Below, one piece after another: positions 12,013 to 23,000 of a stretch of DNA of 64,000 bases (position 1 is its first letter; each line of letters begins with the position of its first letter). This DNA comes from Lycocorax pyrrhopterus obiensis (Eukaryota; Chordata; Aves; Passeriformes; Paradisaeidae): NCBI GenBank assembly GCA_014706295.1, contig JACSVZ010000001.1, positions 86,736,237 through 86,800,236 of the forward strand, written 5' to 3'. A program made the translations under genes and the position numbers. The notes below the pieces were generated by a model. It searched no databases. It had not been told where the DNA came from and saw only the letters and a list, made by a program, of their open reading frames with translations.

Positions 12013-13254
12013 TGTTGTGCTATCAACAAAGACCATGATTTATTCTTTCCGTGCAGGACCATTTATTATTGAACAGCTGTTGTCAGTCCTTTAGTCTATT
12101 TGAAAAAATCTGAAGAAAGGAAAGATCTATTCTTCCCTTCGAAATGGTTTACAGTTTTCTGGATATGACTACTTTAACTGCCTATACTTTTTCCTTTTCT
12201 AATTTCACCCCATCACATTTAATTCTCCACCTTCAGCAACCCTAAATAATTCCTACATGAACTACTGTTCAGTAATCTGAAAAGACTGTAAAGTGTGCCT
12301 TGACATCCTAACCAAGGTAGTAAATATTTAATATAATGCACTCTATGACAAGCAAAGTGCAATTAAATGAAAAGTCAGATAAAATAAGCTTAAATGCAAT
12401 AAATACCAGTTACTATTCAGTGCCGAGAAGTTGCATGTGTATTTGTTTCCTCTCAGTTAGCACTATTGGCAGCCTACTTTTTGTGGTTTTGAAATGGCAA
12501 CAGACACCCACTTGCAAGCCTGCTTCATCATGTCTCCTAAAATAATTATTGGTGTTATTGGCTTTATTGTTTGGCATCTCATTTTTTTTCAACTGCAAAA
12601 ATCTGTGTTGCTGGATTAATTTTTTTTTTTCATTTTTGGTATTGCCTGAAGAAAAGCCATAGAAAATTTGCAATAAATATTGAAAAATTGCTCATTTTTA
12701 TAAAATAGATTTGGAAAAGAAAATGCAGATTTGATCCAATACTGCTTTTAGCCTGCAAGGTGGAAGGATTCAAACAGAAGCGAAAACCGTTCTTATGCTT
12801 TCATGTCTACTTTGAACTGGTTATAGTATTCTTTATTTATTGTCCCATACTTTTATGTTCTCACCAAATGCTGTGCTCTCTCCAGAGCTACCTATGCTTT
12901 TCCACCTCATTTAGGGATAATGAATTCTTTTTTGTCTACTTATCATCTAAAAGCTGAGAAACTATTGCTTGGAAGAATAATTTTTTTTTATAGTGTATGG
13001 AGAGGCAATGCTAGTTGAGATCCAAATTAATCCAAGTTAAGGATGGCTTCAGAGCTTCCTAAAAAACTCACGAAGATTACTGCAGGCTTCTAGTCTTTAG
13101 TCTTCTAGAATTTTTGCTAATCTTGACTATGCAAGATCAACTGTATTTAGATTTTGTACTTGAAGGAAAAATATTGTCTTCAGATACATTCATTTTTTAA
13201 CCAGAATCTACAAATCGTGAGCGTGCCTTGCTGTCCAATAAAAGAATGCAAGTA
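12013..13254. other. AT-rich unique DNA, nothing recognised
   Basis: Open frames at 12336-12545 (plus) and 12413-12673 (minus) overlap and look like background. T-rich runs occur near 12580 and 12620. Confidence 0.5.
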
Positions 13255-13396
13255 GAATTGTAGAACTGTGGAGTGGTTTGTGTTAAAAGGGACCTTAAGG
13301 ATCATCTTGTTCCACCTTCCCTGCCGTGGGCAGGGACACCGTTCATTAAAAGAGCCCTGTGCAACCTGGCCTTGAACACTTCCAGGAATGGGAAAG
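13255..13396 (-). mobile_element. CR1 LINE 3'-end fragment
   Basis: The tail GAATTGTAGAACTGTGGAGT is followed by GTTAAAAGGGACCTTAAGG, GCCGTGGGCAGGGACACC and GGCCTTGAACACTTCCAGG. About 140 bp remain and no ORF2 core is left. It is the first of three CR1 pieces packed into 1.3 kb. Confidence 0.93.
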
Positions 13397-13534
13397 TACA
13401 TTAAGTGCACTAGTTAGTTAAAAGCACTGAAACATTTCCATCTTTCGTGTTTTATTCTGAGACAATTGCTCGACAACTGTTAGCTTCTTATATCAGAAAT
13501 TTAATCCAAATTGTGTTTTTCTGTGGAATGAGGT

Positions 13535-13702
13535 AGAATCATAAAATCATTAAGGTTGGGAAAGATCTCCAGCATGACCAAATCCAACCTTTGACGAAAT
13601 ACAACTTTCTGCATTAAACTATAATGCAAAGTGCCATATCTACTCAGTTTTGTGAACGCTTTTAGGGATGGTGATTCTACCACTTCCCTGGGGAGCCTCT
13701 TC
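13535..13702 (-). mobile_element. CR1 LINE 3'-end fragment
   Basis: The fragment begins AGAATCATAAAATCATTAAG and has the CCAAATCCAACCTTTGACGA block seen also in the element at 3155. It ends with GATGGTGATTCTACCACTTC and CCTGGGGAGCCTC, the reverse of ORF2 residues REVVESPSL. So it belongs to the same subfamily as 3155, not that of its neighbour at 13255. Confidence 0.95.
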
Positions 13703-13714
13703 CTGATATCTCAC

Positions 13715-13732
13715 ACATCACACTTGTGATGT
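13715..13732. repeat. Short inverted repeat, 8-bp stem, 2-nt loop
   Basis: ACATCACA, then CT, then TGTGATGT, immediately beyond the truncated end of the adjacent CR1. It is short enough to be chance. Confidence 0.5.
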
Positions 13733-13920
13733 TTGGAGTTTCAGTCGCACAAGAGCAGGTTGTAAACACACTCCCTGGTGTGTATGCTTTTCATGGATCC
13801 AGGCTGTTTCTTAGTTCTGGGGGACATGATAGGCTTTATTTCACTCTCCAGTGATGATGGATCCTTGCGAAAAAGCCAAAATTCGGAAAAACTTGTCCCT
13901 TTAATAAAATTCTCATATGG

Positions 13921-14568
13921 CTGGCTGACTGATCTGAGCATGAACCAGCAGAGTGCCCAGGTGGCCAAGAAGCTCAGTGCCATCCTGGCCTGTATCAGCA
14001 ATAGTGTGGCCAGCAGGACCAGGGCAGTGATTGTCCCTCTGTACTCAGCCCTGGTGAAGCCACACCTCAAATCCTGTGTTCAGTTTTGGGCCCCTCAGTA
14101 CAAGAAAGACATTGAGGGGCTGGAGCATATCCAGAGAAGGGCAGCGGAGCTGGGGAAGGGTCTGGAGCACAAGTCTAGTGAGGAGCAGCTGAGGGAGCCG
14201 GGGGTGTTTAGCCTGGAGGAAAGGAGGCTCAGGGATGACCTTATCACTTTATACAGCTGCCTGAAAGGAGGATGTAACCAGTGGGGTATCATTCTCTTCT
14301 GGTAACAAGTGACAGGACAAGAAGAGATGGCCTCAGGCTGTGCCAGGGGAGGTTTAGATGGAATATTAGGAAAAAATATTTCACACAATATCCACTTTCT
14401 ATGGAGACGCCCTCCTCCCTGGAAGTGTTAAAAAAAGATGTGGATATTTCTGTCCATGCATGGGACATGGCTCTATGGTGTACGTGGCAGTGGTGCTAGG
14501 ATGATGATTGGACTTGATGAGCTTAAAGGTCTTTTCCAACCTTACGGACTCTATGATTCTATTCTATG
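13921..14568 (+). mobile_element. CR1 LINE, longest copy in window, partly open ORF2
   Basis: This is the best-preserved CR1 here, about 650 bp. The frame open to the TAA at 14303-14305 reads, in order, [60 protein letters not shown], then [20 protein letters not shown] and ERRLRDDL. That is the C-terminal third of CR1 ORF2, downstream of the catalytic RT motifs, which are absent. After a frame change at about 14281-14305 it continues in a second frame with TSDRTRRDGLRL and GRFRWNIRKKYFT. About 25 bp that normally encode the HWNRLPREV-type region appear deleted near 14390-14410. The 3' end carries GACTTGATGAGCTTAAAGGT and the tail CTATGATTCTATTCTATG. It cannot make its own replication proteins. 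Confidence 0.97.
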
Positions 14569-16979
14569 ACTGCCCATACCATCCAAAATACACCATTAAT
14601 GCTGAGATTCTGGAATTCGCTCTCACACAGAATATTTTAAACTCTTAGTTTCATACAAAGTGGTCACTTCCAGTAATAAAATCACCATTCCTAAGATACT
14701 ATCAGTATTTATACTGTTAATTAATTCAAGGAGATGTGCTGACCTGCATCCAGATGCCATGGTCTGTCATTAAAATTGCTTTGCAGTTACAATTAAATAC
14801 ACAGAATGGACATTGCTGCTTTCACTTAGTTCTGTACCCTTCATTTTGAAAGTCATTCTGTCACAGACTCATACAATGGCCTGTATCAGGGGTTTTTTTC
14901 AAACCTGACAAGGTGTCTCACAGTCAAACAGGATTTTTCTAACATTTCTGAATGAGATATACTTTAAAAGAATAATTTTTCCCCTGATTATCTTCCTCTT
15001 GAAATGATGTACTCATCAATAGATATTCAACCCTCGTACTGCAGACTGGTGCATAATAAACTTGGAGCGTAATAAAGAGTTACTTTGAGGCGGTACATAG
15101 AGGAATGGAGTTTTCCTTGCATTCATGTTGGAACTGCAAGGACAGCTTTACAGTAAAGATTACCACTGAAATCAATAGGAACATAGTGAAAGAGGAGGGA
15201 ATAAACCTGCTGAATAAGGCATTGTTACTGCATAGTCATCGTTCATTGTAGCACCATATATTAATAAGATGTTTGTTGCTATCACTGCAACAAATAACTG
15301 TTTTTGTTTTCTACAAAAACATTTTAGGTATTACAGAGATACACAGCTTATGTCGTAAGCATAAATTTTTGAGACTAGTAAGAAAACAGGAGCTCACTGG
15401 CTTATAAAGCTACTTCATACATTGAATTTGACTCATTCTAAAAAGTGGGGGAAATAGCAATGAATAGCAGTTCCTAGACCCCTTCTAGGAACAGAAAAAA
15501 AAAGTGTTTAATATGCTATTCCAATGAATTCCCTGGAGGATTAGGTAGAGGAGTGTAATTAAGGTTTCAGATCTTTATGGAATGTTCCATGTTGTTAAAC
15601 AAACAGTAAAATTCATAGTTATTCCTGTAATAAAACTTAAAGAGATTTCCCTTGTTGAAATAAACTTAATGTACAGTATCATATGGGGGGCAAGTATCTT
15701 CATATTTGGTAGGTTTAATGGGTTTCAGGGACTATGTCATGGAAGAGCTTGAGAAGCCAGGTTATAATTCAACTCTTCAGTTTGTACTAGATTAATGAAG
15801 TTAAAAATTTGTGGAACTGTTGGCTGCTGCAGTTATAGTTTGGTAAACTATCTGAACTTTTTGTAGTGAAATGATGCAAGAAACACTTGAAGTTTCTTCT
15901 GTATGCCATTGAGAGAAATACATTCTACGTAAGTTTTTAAGGCAGTAAATATATGAGAGGGGTGGTTTGTTTTTTGTGCTACTTCATTTATTTTTTTATA
16001 TTACCACTATACACTGAAATAATGAGTATCATGTTTGTAACAGCACTGAGATACAATTTGATAATGAATAGCAGAAAGTGGAATACTTCAAATTAAATTA
16101 CAAAGGATGAAAGACATCAGTACGCATCTGTTGCAGGCCTCAAAACAAAAAAAAAGTCTTTAAAGCGATTATTCAAAAACTGGAGAAAGGGTATAGTACT
16201 CAAGTACTACTTTAACTGCCTAGAAATCTGCTGGGTAAAACTCACTGTTAAACATGGATCATCAAAAATGCTCCTAAGTTACACAGATGAAAAAATTTAT
16301 GATGTGGATAAACAAGAACTAAATCTAAAGACGTTTTTACTCTTTTATATTTTAGTAGATAGAAAAAAATGAAAGAGTAAATCATGAAGCCGATCAAAGA
16401 TGTCTACAATGATCTGCAGTTTTCTGTTGCTGTTTACGTATCTACAGCCAGGTCTACTGGACTCACCCCATGTCTACTGAAATGAAACAAACATTTCCAG
16501 GGTGTAGCTTGTTAAACTTGGTTTTTATGCATATTTAGGGGTGAGACTAGTTGTAACCTGAACATGTCCATTTTTTAATTCCTTTGACTGTGGAAGAACT
16601 TAGGCTTGTTCAGGAGTGAATTGTCTACAATTAGTAAGATGGTAGCATTTTTCTTTCTGGATAACATGCAAGGATAAGAGAGAGCTCCAGGGCTGCCTTC
16701 TGGCACTCTTACAGTCAGTCACACTGACAAACAAATGAGTGTCCCAGTAGTGAACATGGGTGTAGCACCCAAATGAATCAGTGCAAGCATAAAAGGATAA
16801 AAGGACTGAAATACTCAAATCCTACCCAAATATTAATAAGGATCTTCCAACTTCTGCCTCAAAATAACAAACTATGTTTAATTATTAGGAAACAGTGCAA
16901 GGAGAATGAGACATGGCATAAATATGTGCTTCATGTAAGAGAATGAGATCTGACCTAGAAAAATGTAGGCTAATAAATC
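14569..16979. other. AT-rich unique DNA, no gene seen
   Basis: Nothing recognisable is coded. A 9-bp stem with a 5-nt loop sits at 15470-15492 (GTTCCTAGA and its reverse complement), about what chance gives in 64 kb. Sequence at about 16900-16979 may be the more decayed start of the old CR1 that follows. Confidence 0.5.
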
Positions 16980-17480
16980 TGAGAGGGAAATAATCTAAGC
17001 ACAGTTATTAAGTCAAAGATACCTGGAAAGCAGAAATGTCAAAGGAGACCTTGGGGTTTTAGCAGACAGCAAATGATATATCTGCATGCTGCAATGCTAG
17101 AGGATTACAAAAAGGGATGTTGTGACTTCGGTCTGTACGTGCAGCGTCGTCATTCCTTTGTCCATAGGGAGGTGATTTTCTTGCTATACAGCAGTGGTGA
17201 GATTGCACCTTGAATATAGTGATGGATGTTGACAAATTGAAGGGAATTCCAAGAACAGCAGCAAAAATCATTAAGGGGCTGAACAACCTGACTTGGTAGG
17301 AAACAGAAAGTCATGGTCTCAGAGGATAAAGGGAAAAGATTGTTTCTCTTATCCCAAGGTGACAAAGACAGGCATGATGCGATTATGTTAAACAAAAGAA
17401 AATTTGAGCTGCAAAGCAGGAAGAAATTCTTGCTGCAGTGTGACTTTAAGAATTTTCTCAAGTATATGGTGGAAGACATT
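16980..17480 (+). mobile_element. Ancient CR1 LINE fragment, ORF2 C-terminal region
   Basis: This heavily decayed element aligns by eye with the older amniote CR1 lineage common in turtles and crocodilians, not with the bird-type copies nearby. Ordered landmarks are: ACCTTGGGGTTTTAGCAGAC; a CTATACAGCAGTGGTGAGAT stretch (the 'LYSALVRP' region); CACCTTGAATATAG ('HLEYC'); GACAAATTGAAGGGAATTCC; AGCAGCAAAAATCATTAAGG ('AAKMIKG'); and CTGACTTG. The downstream frame 17313-17561 retains RLFLLSQGDKDRHDAIMLNK followed by KFELQSRKKFLL, matching the later ORF2 part. The 3' tail is lost. The exact 5' edge is uncertain by about 80 bp. Confidence 0.75.
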
Positions 17481-17994
17481 TACACTAATAGAAGGAGATT
17501 TCAGCAGAAAAAGTTAATCAGAACTCAATTTGTTCTGGCATTTGTACAAATGCCTTTTTAAAATTTAAATTAGATTAAATTAAATACAGTAACCTGTGTT
17601 TTCAAACTGTGCATTTTGTGCATCCGATGACCTGAGATATCCTGCAAGTGTCACCGGTTTATTGCTGGTTGCATTACACATATAATTATGACTTTGCATG
17701 AAGTTATTTTTCTGAACTTCTCGGGGGAATAAACATTAACATTAACACCTTGTCATTTTCTGCCACCTCCTACTACTGGTGGTTCAACACAGAGGTTTTT
17801 GAATTGACTTCAGCCTTTTAGTTGATAGGGTACATGTATAGACTCTTCTGTTCAGCAGAATAGTTAATATTTCCGTTGTATAGGCTTTTTCACTGGTACC
17901 CGGTTATATTGTTGATAATATAGTGGTAATACAGTCTTCCAAAAAAAAAGTGGTTTAATATGCAAAATGCTTTGTGAGTACCAGAACTTCTAGT
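17481..17994. other. AT-rich unique DNA, nothing recognised
   Basis: There is an AATTTAAATTAGATTAAATT low-complexity patch near 17557-17585 and otherwise no structure. Confidence 0.5.
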
Positions 17995-18121
17995 GCAGGC
18001 CAGGTTGAATGGGGCTTTGAGGAACCTGGTCTAGTGGAAGGTAGTGGAAGGTGGCAGGAGGGTTGGATCTAGCTGATCTTTATGGTCCCTTCCAACCCAA
18101 ACCATTGTAGGACTTCATGAT
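17995..18121 (+). mobile_element. CR1 LINE 3'-terminal fragment with internal duplication
   Basis: The fragment starts in GCAGGCCAGGTTGAATGGGG, runs through CCTGGTCTAGTGGAAGG and ends with GGTCCCTTCCAACCCAAACC and a decayed tail. The TAGTGGAAGG word occurs twice in tandem at about 18033-18054. There, the usual GTGTCCCTGCCCATGGCAGG stretch is reduced to a short GGTGGCAGG, so a small duplication and a deletion affected the same spot. Confidence 0.93.
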
Positions 18122-19026
18122 TTCTTGAGACATCAAGATCAAGGTAGAAATTGCTGATTTAGACTGCTTTCCTGTGTGGATCTTTCAGACACCAAAATTC
18201 TATAAATACACAATGAGAAAAGTATTCAACATGCCTAAGTTGGATATTGCAAGAAGGTGGCATTTACTGAACAAAACAGCATCAATGTTAAAAATTGGAA
18301 GGAGGCAGTGAGTTATTTGCATTGGAAAGAGATTGTCATCTCTGTCACTTGCACTGAGCTCAAATGCTTTTATAATGCATAATGTATTTCTGATTGTGTA
18401 GGGATGTATAGCATAAAGTACTTAAAGACTACTTGCTAGAGGTTTAACTAAAAAAATAATTTAGTCAATTAACACCAGAAAATTTTAAATCACTGAATCA
18501 CTTTTAAACCTTTTGAGTAGGAGACTTCATCAGATGCTCTGTAGAAGTGAGGAAATTGCAGTGGCAAGGGTATGGATTAGTAAGTCTTTTCTAGCCATAA
18601 TTTCAATTATCCTGTGATGAGACTTTTTCACCACATTCCATTCACATTGGACTCCCTTCACAACTAGAGTGTATGGCAAATAATAGAGGAATCTGATTTC
18701 TTTTGCTATTTAGCTATGAAAAAATAATGGCAATTAACTGAAAATTAGTTGACAGGAAGTAGAACCTTAATGCTATTAGAACCTTAAACTATGGAATATT
18801 CATTCCCTTTTTTATTTCATAATCTGTTAATCTGCTTTAATATTTATGGATAATGATAGTTATTATTTTCTCATTATTTTCACTGCCTCCCTCCTTCCCC
18901 TTGTCAACTGAATCAGTTTCTTAAAGAATAAATAAACTCATTGCTTTAGGCATTTCTCAAATCCTCCTACACCTTGTAGTAAATCTGCTCCTTTACAAAG
19001 AGATCTCGTTGTGAAAAGACTTTGAT
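18122..19026. other. AT-rich unique DNA, nothing recognised
   Basis: AGAACCTTAA occurs twice 17 bp apart (18761 and 18778), and an ATTTGCAT octamer lies at 18315-18322. I see no coding potential. Confidence 0.5.
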
Positions 19027-19376
19027 TCACAGAATCACGGTATAAACTGAGTTGGAAGGGGCCCACAGAAATCACCGAGTCCATCTCCTGGCCCTGCACA
19101 GCACTATCCCCAAGAGTCACACCACGTGCCCGAGGGCATTGTCCAAACACTTTATGAACTCTGTCAGGCTTGGTGCTGTGACCGCTTCCTTGGGGAGCCT
19201 ATTCCAGTGCCTAGCTACCCCCTGGGTGAAGAACCTGAGTCTAATATCCAACCTACACCTCCTCTGACACAACTTCAGGACATTCTCTTGGGTCTTGTCA
19301 CTGGTCACCAGAGAGAGGAGATCAGTGTCTGCACCTCCTCTTTCCCTCACAAGGAAGTTATAGACTGAAGTGAGTC
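19027..19376 (-). mobile_element. CR1 LINE fragment, distinct 3' subfamily
   Basis: The tail is CACAGAATCACGGTATAAAC then GAGTTGGAAGGGGCCCACAG. On the minus strand the frame 19350-19117 reads SLVTSDKTQENVLKLCQRRC, then RLDIRLRFFTQGVARHWNRL and PKEAVTAPSLTEFIKCLDNA, a nearly uninterrupted CR1 ORF2 C-terminus. The 3' UTR word CCTGCACAGCACTATCCCCA and GAGTCACACCACGTGCCCGA mark a subfamily different from most copies here. The fragment near 39598 belongs to it too. Confidence 0.97.
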
Positions 19377-19981
19377 AAATTCATCAAGTCTTCATGTAAA
19401 TCTGGTCTGTAATTTCCGGTGTACTGTCATTATTTACTGGATGATTTACTGCTAAAAAATGTGTTTCTGAAATTCATTATCTTATATTTTAACTGAAAAG
19501 ATTTTACTTGTTCTAAGAGAGGGAACAAGAGGCTGTGCATAGAATGTGCAAAGGGGTTCTGCAGCCAAGCTGACTAGGACAAATTTAGTGGACCTCTTTC
19601 ATTAGCTGTGAGGGTCATATCCCATTGACTTCTGTGGCACTGCACCAACATAATTCAAAGCACAATTTGTTCCAGTAAAGTTGGATTTGATCTCCTGTTG
19701 CAGTCGTTCTGGCTTTTAAACCACTTAGTAGTGTGAAGGAGTGTCAAAGTTTTGCTGGTGTGATTGGTTGTGATTTAAGATTCTTTGTGCATTTACTTTC
19801 TTGTTCATAAATGACTATTCAAGGAAGGCAGCAGAGGAAAGGTTCTTTGATTCCATCCATTTGATTATGGCTTGATTCCATGCCATGGTAATTTCTGAAG
19901 AAATGTTCTCACACATTCTACATGTCTCAAAATATTTGACTTAAAAACATTTCCTCCATTTTGCAGTTTGAAAGGTATTTT
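19377..19981. other. Unique non-coding DNA, nothing recognised
   Basis: There is no repeat or coding signal. A passage near 19620 (CCCATTGACTTCTGTGG) resembles a word common in old sauropsid repeats, but is too short to assign. Confidence 0.5.
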
Positions 19982-20031
19982 GCACTTGATGATCTTGGAG
20001 GTCTTTTGCCACCTAAATGATTCCATGAATC
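19982..20031 (+). mobile_element. Tiny CR1 LINE 3' terminus
   Basis: Only the last ~50 bp survive: CACTTGATGATCTTGGAGGT, then CTTTTGCCACCTAAATGATT and CCATGAATCT. The order and spacing are those of the CR1 3' end, so I call it despite the length. Confidence 0.8.
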
Positions 20032-23000
20032 TACGTCTAGGCTCACTCTGGGTGCTGGTTAGGCTTAACTCCAAAGTTATATTTCTCATGGAAGACAAAT
20101 ATCTTCAGGTAGAATAAATACAGGAGCAATATGGCTTTTCATAGCTTTGGCCCAGTTGATTTAATTTTAGATAATTCTAGCTAAACTACAGTTTGCTCTA
20201 CAAAAAGTGAGAAGATAGTTCTTTCACCAGAAAAGGCCAGTTTATGCAGTTCGATGGGTTCTTCTGACAAGAAGAAGGGTAGTTTGGTGCTCTGGTTTCC
20301 TGTCTCCCAGGGCATATCTCTGCCCCATGTCTCTTTACTGTAGAATTGTAGAAATGCCATCACCTTTTGTACTCATAGTCAAATGCCATATGGGACTTCC
20401 TAACATTAATTGAATAGCTAACTAATAGATTTTTTTTTACGACACATGAATTCATCTGAATTGTCTTTTCTAGTCATTGCTGAAGATCTGTAAGTTTTGA
20501 AGCACACTAAGTAGCCTTAAAAAATCTAGTGAGTTCAAAACACTTTGTTGTTATCCAGTGCCAGAAAAGCAGTGCTGCCTGTTATATTCAGATACAGACA
20601 GATTGAACTCTTGTAGCTGAACCAGTACCATGTGGTTTGGTCCCCTAGTTGAAGAGGTAGACCAGCTCCTGTTTTTGTTGTTGTCATTGCAACATTAACC
20701 TCCAGGAGGTTTTGTTTTATTGCTGGCCTATTCCCCAGATGACTGTTTTCAAGTGGAAGGGGAGGTAAATCTGACAAGAAAGCAATAATTCATAGAGAAA
20801 ATGACAGCGATAATGAAATGCTGCAGTGGTGGAAAGATTTCCCCAGCAGAAATGTGCAGCCTGGCTCACCTGCTGGAAGTTCATTGTCTTCAGTGTGTCT
20901 CCTCCAGACCTGACTTTGGCCCAATGCATTTTCTTAAGCATAAGAGCACTTTGCTATTTCAAAGCTCTCACTTATTGGTAACATTGACCCGAATCTAAAC
21001 AATTGTTACGTGAATCAAATTGCAAAATCTAATGACCCAAGTGCTGCAATATGTATGTGCTGCCTGGGGAATTGCATTATATAATGCTGGTGTGCATGGG
21101 CTGGTCTTTTGGCAAAGTCACAGAAAAGTGAGAAGAACATTTCCAAAACAAGGACCGAGGACTTAAGAAAACTTGGTTTTCCCTGTCAGGTCATTCACTC
21201 TAAGGAAAGAGGCAGAGGGCAATAATTCTTCCATGAAACCAGGTAACAACCTTTTAATAAGCATCATTAAGTCTTTAGGTTGAAATAAGAGGCTATCTAC
21301 CCTTTTATCCCATATTATATTGCCCAAATTCCTCTTTGCCATCCTCACTGTGGTTAGATGAAAGCCCCCTGTTTTCATATCGATCACTAAAAGCACTTTC
21401 CCCTCGTACCAGTTCACTGCATCACTTCTAAATGCAGTTCATCTGATCTCTTTTACTTTGGCTGCTGCTCATTCAGGGCTACAAAAACTGTAGTTTCAGG
21501 CAGGTCTTGGAACCAAATGATCATATTTCTTACCTCATTCCAAGGGATAACATTAGGATCTTTGTTTAGGTGGGATTCAGAATAAAAATAAAGCTCACTT
21601 TGCTTTCCCATGCGTGCCCACACACGTGCACACCCATATATATATACACCACTCTGTCTCCACAAGGGTTATTTGAACCCAGAACAGTAGACATCTGTGT
21701 ATGTTTGTGCTTATTTCTTTTCAGTAACACGCTTTCCAAACGCTAGCTGCTGGGGAAGCGTAACTGCAGTGAAGTGTTAACCCATGTACAACCTAAGGTC
21801 TGCAGGGCTAGAGATTGAATGGTTCTTGGAGTTATTCTTTCTCACTGGCAAAGAAGAAGTTTCTCTTTGACAAGGGAATTATTCAGGCGATGAAGTTTTT
21901 GGCTTAGGAGTTATGAAGAATTTACTTGTAAACAGCTCTAAGCTTATGTTGCACTGTTTCCCTTCAGTAACTTGCATGTGGCTGTAGAGCTTCTTTCCAC
22001 TTGAAATTTTTGTATGCATGGAATTTTACAGGCATGAGACTCAGTGCAGCACTTCCATGTCTGTTTTCTCTTCTTCTCTTTTATCCCTTCCAGATCAGCA
22101 CAAAAAAGTCCATATTCTAGCTTGAAGGAAAATCATCCACAATGATAAGAACCAGCCTCACATGCCAGATTGATTGGAAAATCAGGCTAACATTTTAGGG
22201 GACTGTTCCTGCACTAAAGTGAAATGACAAGCATAGACCCACACAGCAGCCTGGATTTTATGAACGTACATCAGCATGGTATCTGCTGCGTTCAAAGCAG
22301 TCTGCAAGCTGCAAGGTAAAAAAAAACCAAAACCAAACACACAGAAAAACTGTTTTTTAAATAATATGATCTTTCCATAGTCCAAGTCTTGCCAGTTGTA
22401 GGCAGTGATTTTCCCCATCTTGTTTATATTAATATTCCCCACTCTAGTGTTCCCCAACTTCATTTTGTGGTGACACAGGCAACACTTTCTCTCCTCTGTT
22501 CCTTGCGGGCAAGCGAATTTTTGTGTTTGTTGGATACCTTGGATTACATTGTCAGTAAATGAGAACACTAACTCCTGGCCAGGCTTCACCCTCCCTTCCC
22601 TTCCCTTCCCTTCCTGCAAGATTTAATTGATCGGTTTCATCATATGCAGCTTAACCTTATGCAAGAACATGAAATAGCATATGGTTTTCATCCCAGAAAG
22701 ATAATTAACCCCCAGGTGATTTCAGTCAAATGGCAAGAAAAAAAAAACATAGTGAGGTTGTTTTTGGAAGGGACAAGAGACGGAGGAAGCAGGGAAATGA
22801 TGTCACCTCTGGTAGCTTTTTGAACTTTGAGCCCTGAAATCTCAGTTTTGATGAATGCACTCAATCCACTCATTATGAGAAAACTGAAGCATGTCTCAGA
22901 GTCTCCTGATCATGAAATTGATGCCCTAGGGCATCAGTGTGCACACTGCTTCCTACACCAGCAAGCCCAGTTGCTTATTCAGTAAAAGAATTCTCTTGTT

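Noticed and set aside
13778..13920. Open upstream part of the frame that enters CR1 ORF2
   Set aside because: The part before about 13921 does not resemble CR1 or any known protein. The continuity with ORF2 is probably chance.
15470..15492. 9-bp stem, 5-nt loop hairpin
   Set aside because: A few hairpins of this size are expected by chance in 64 kb.
22182..22619. Minus-strand open frame of 145 codons
   Set aside because: Its start lies in the (TTCCC)n repeat and the rest has no recognisable domain.
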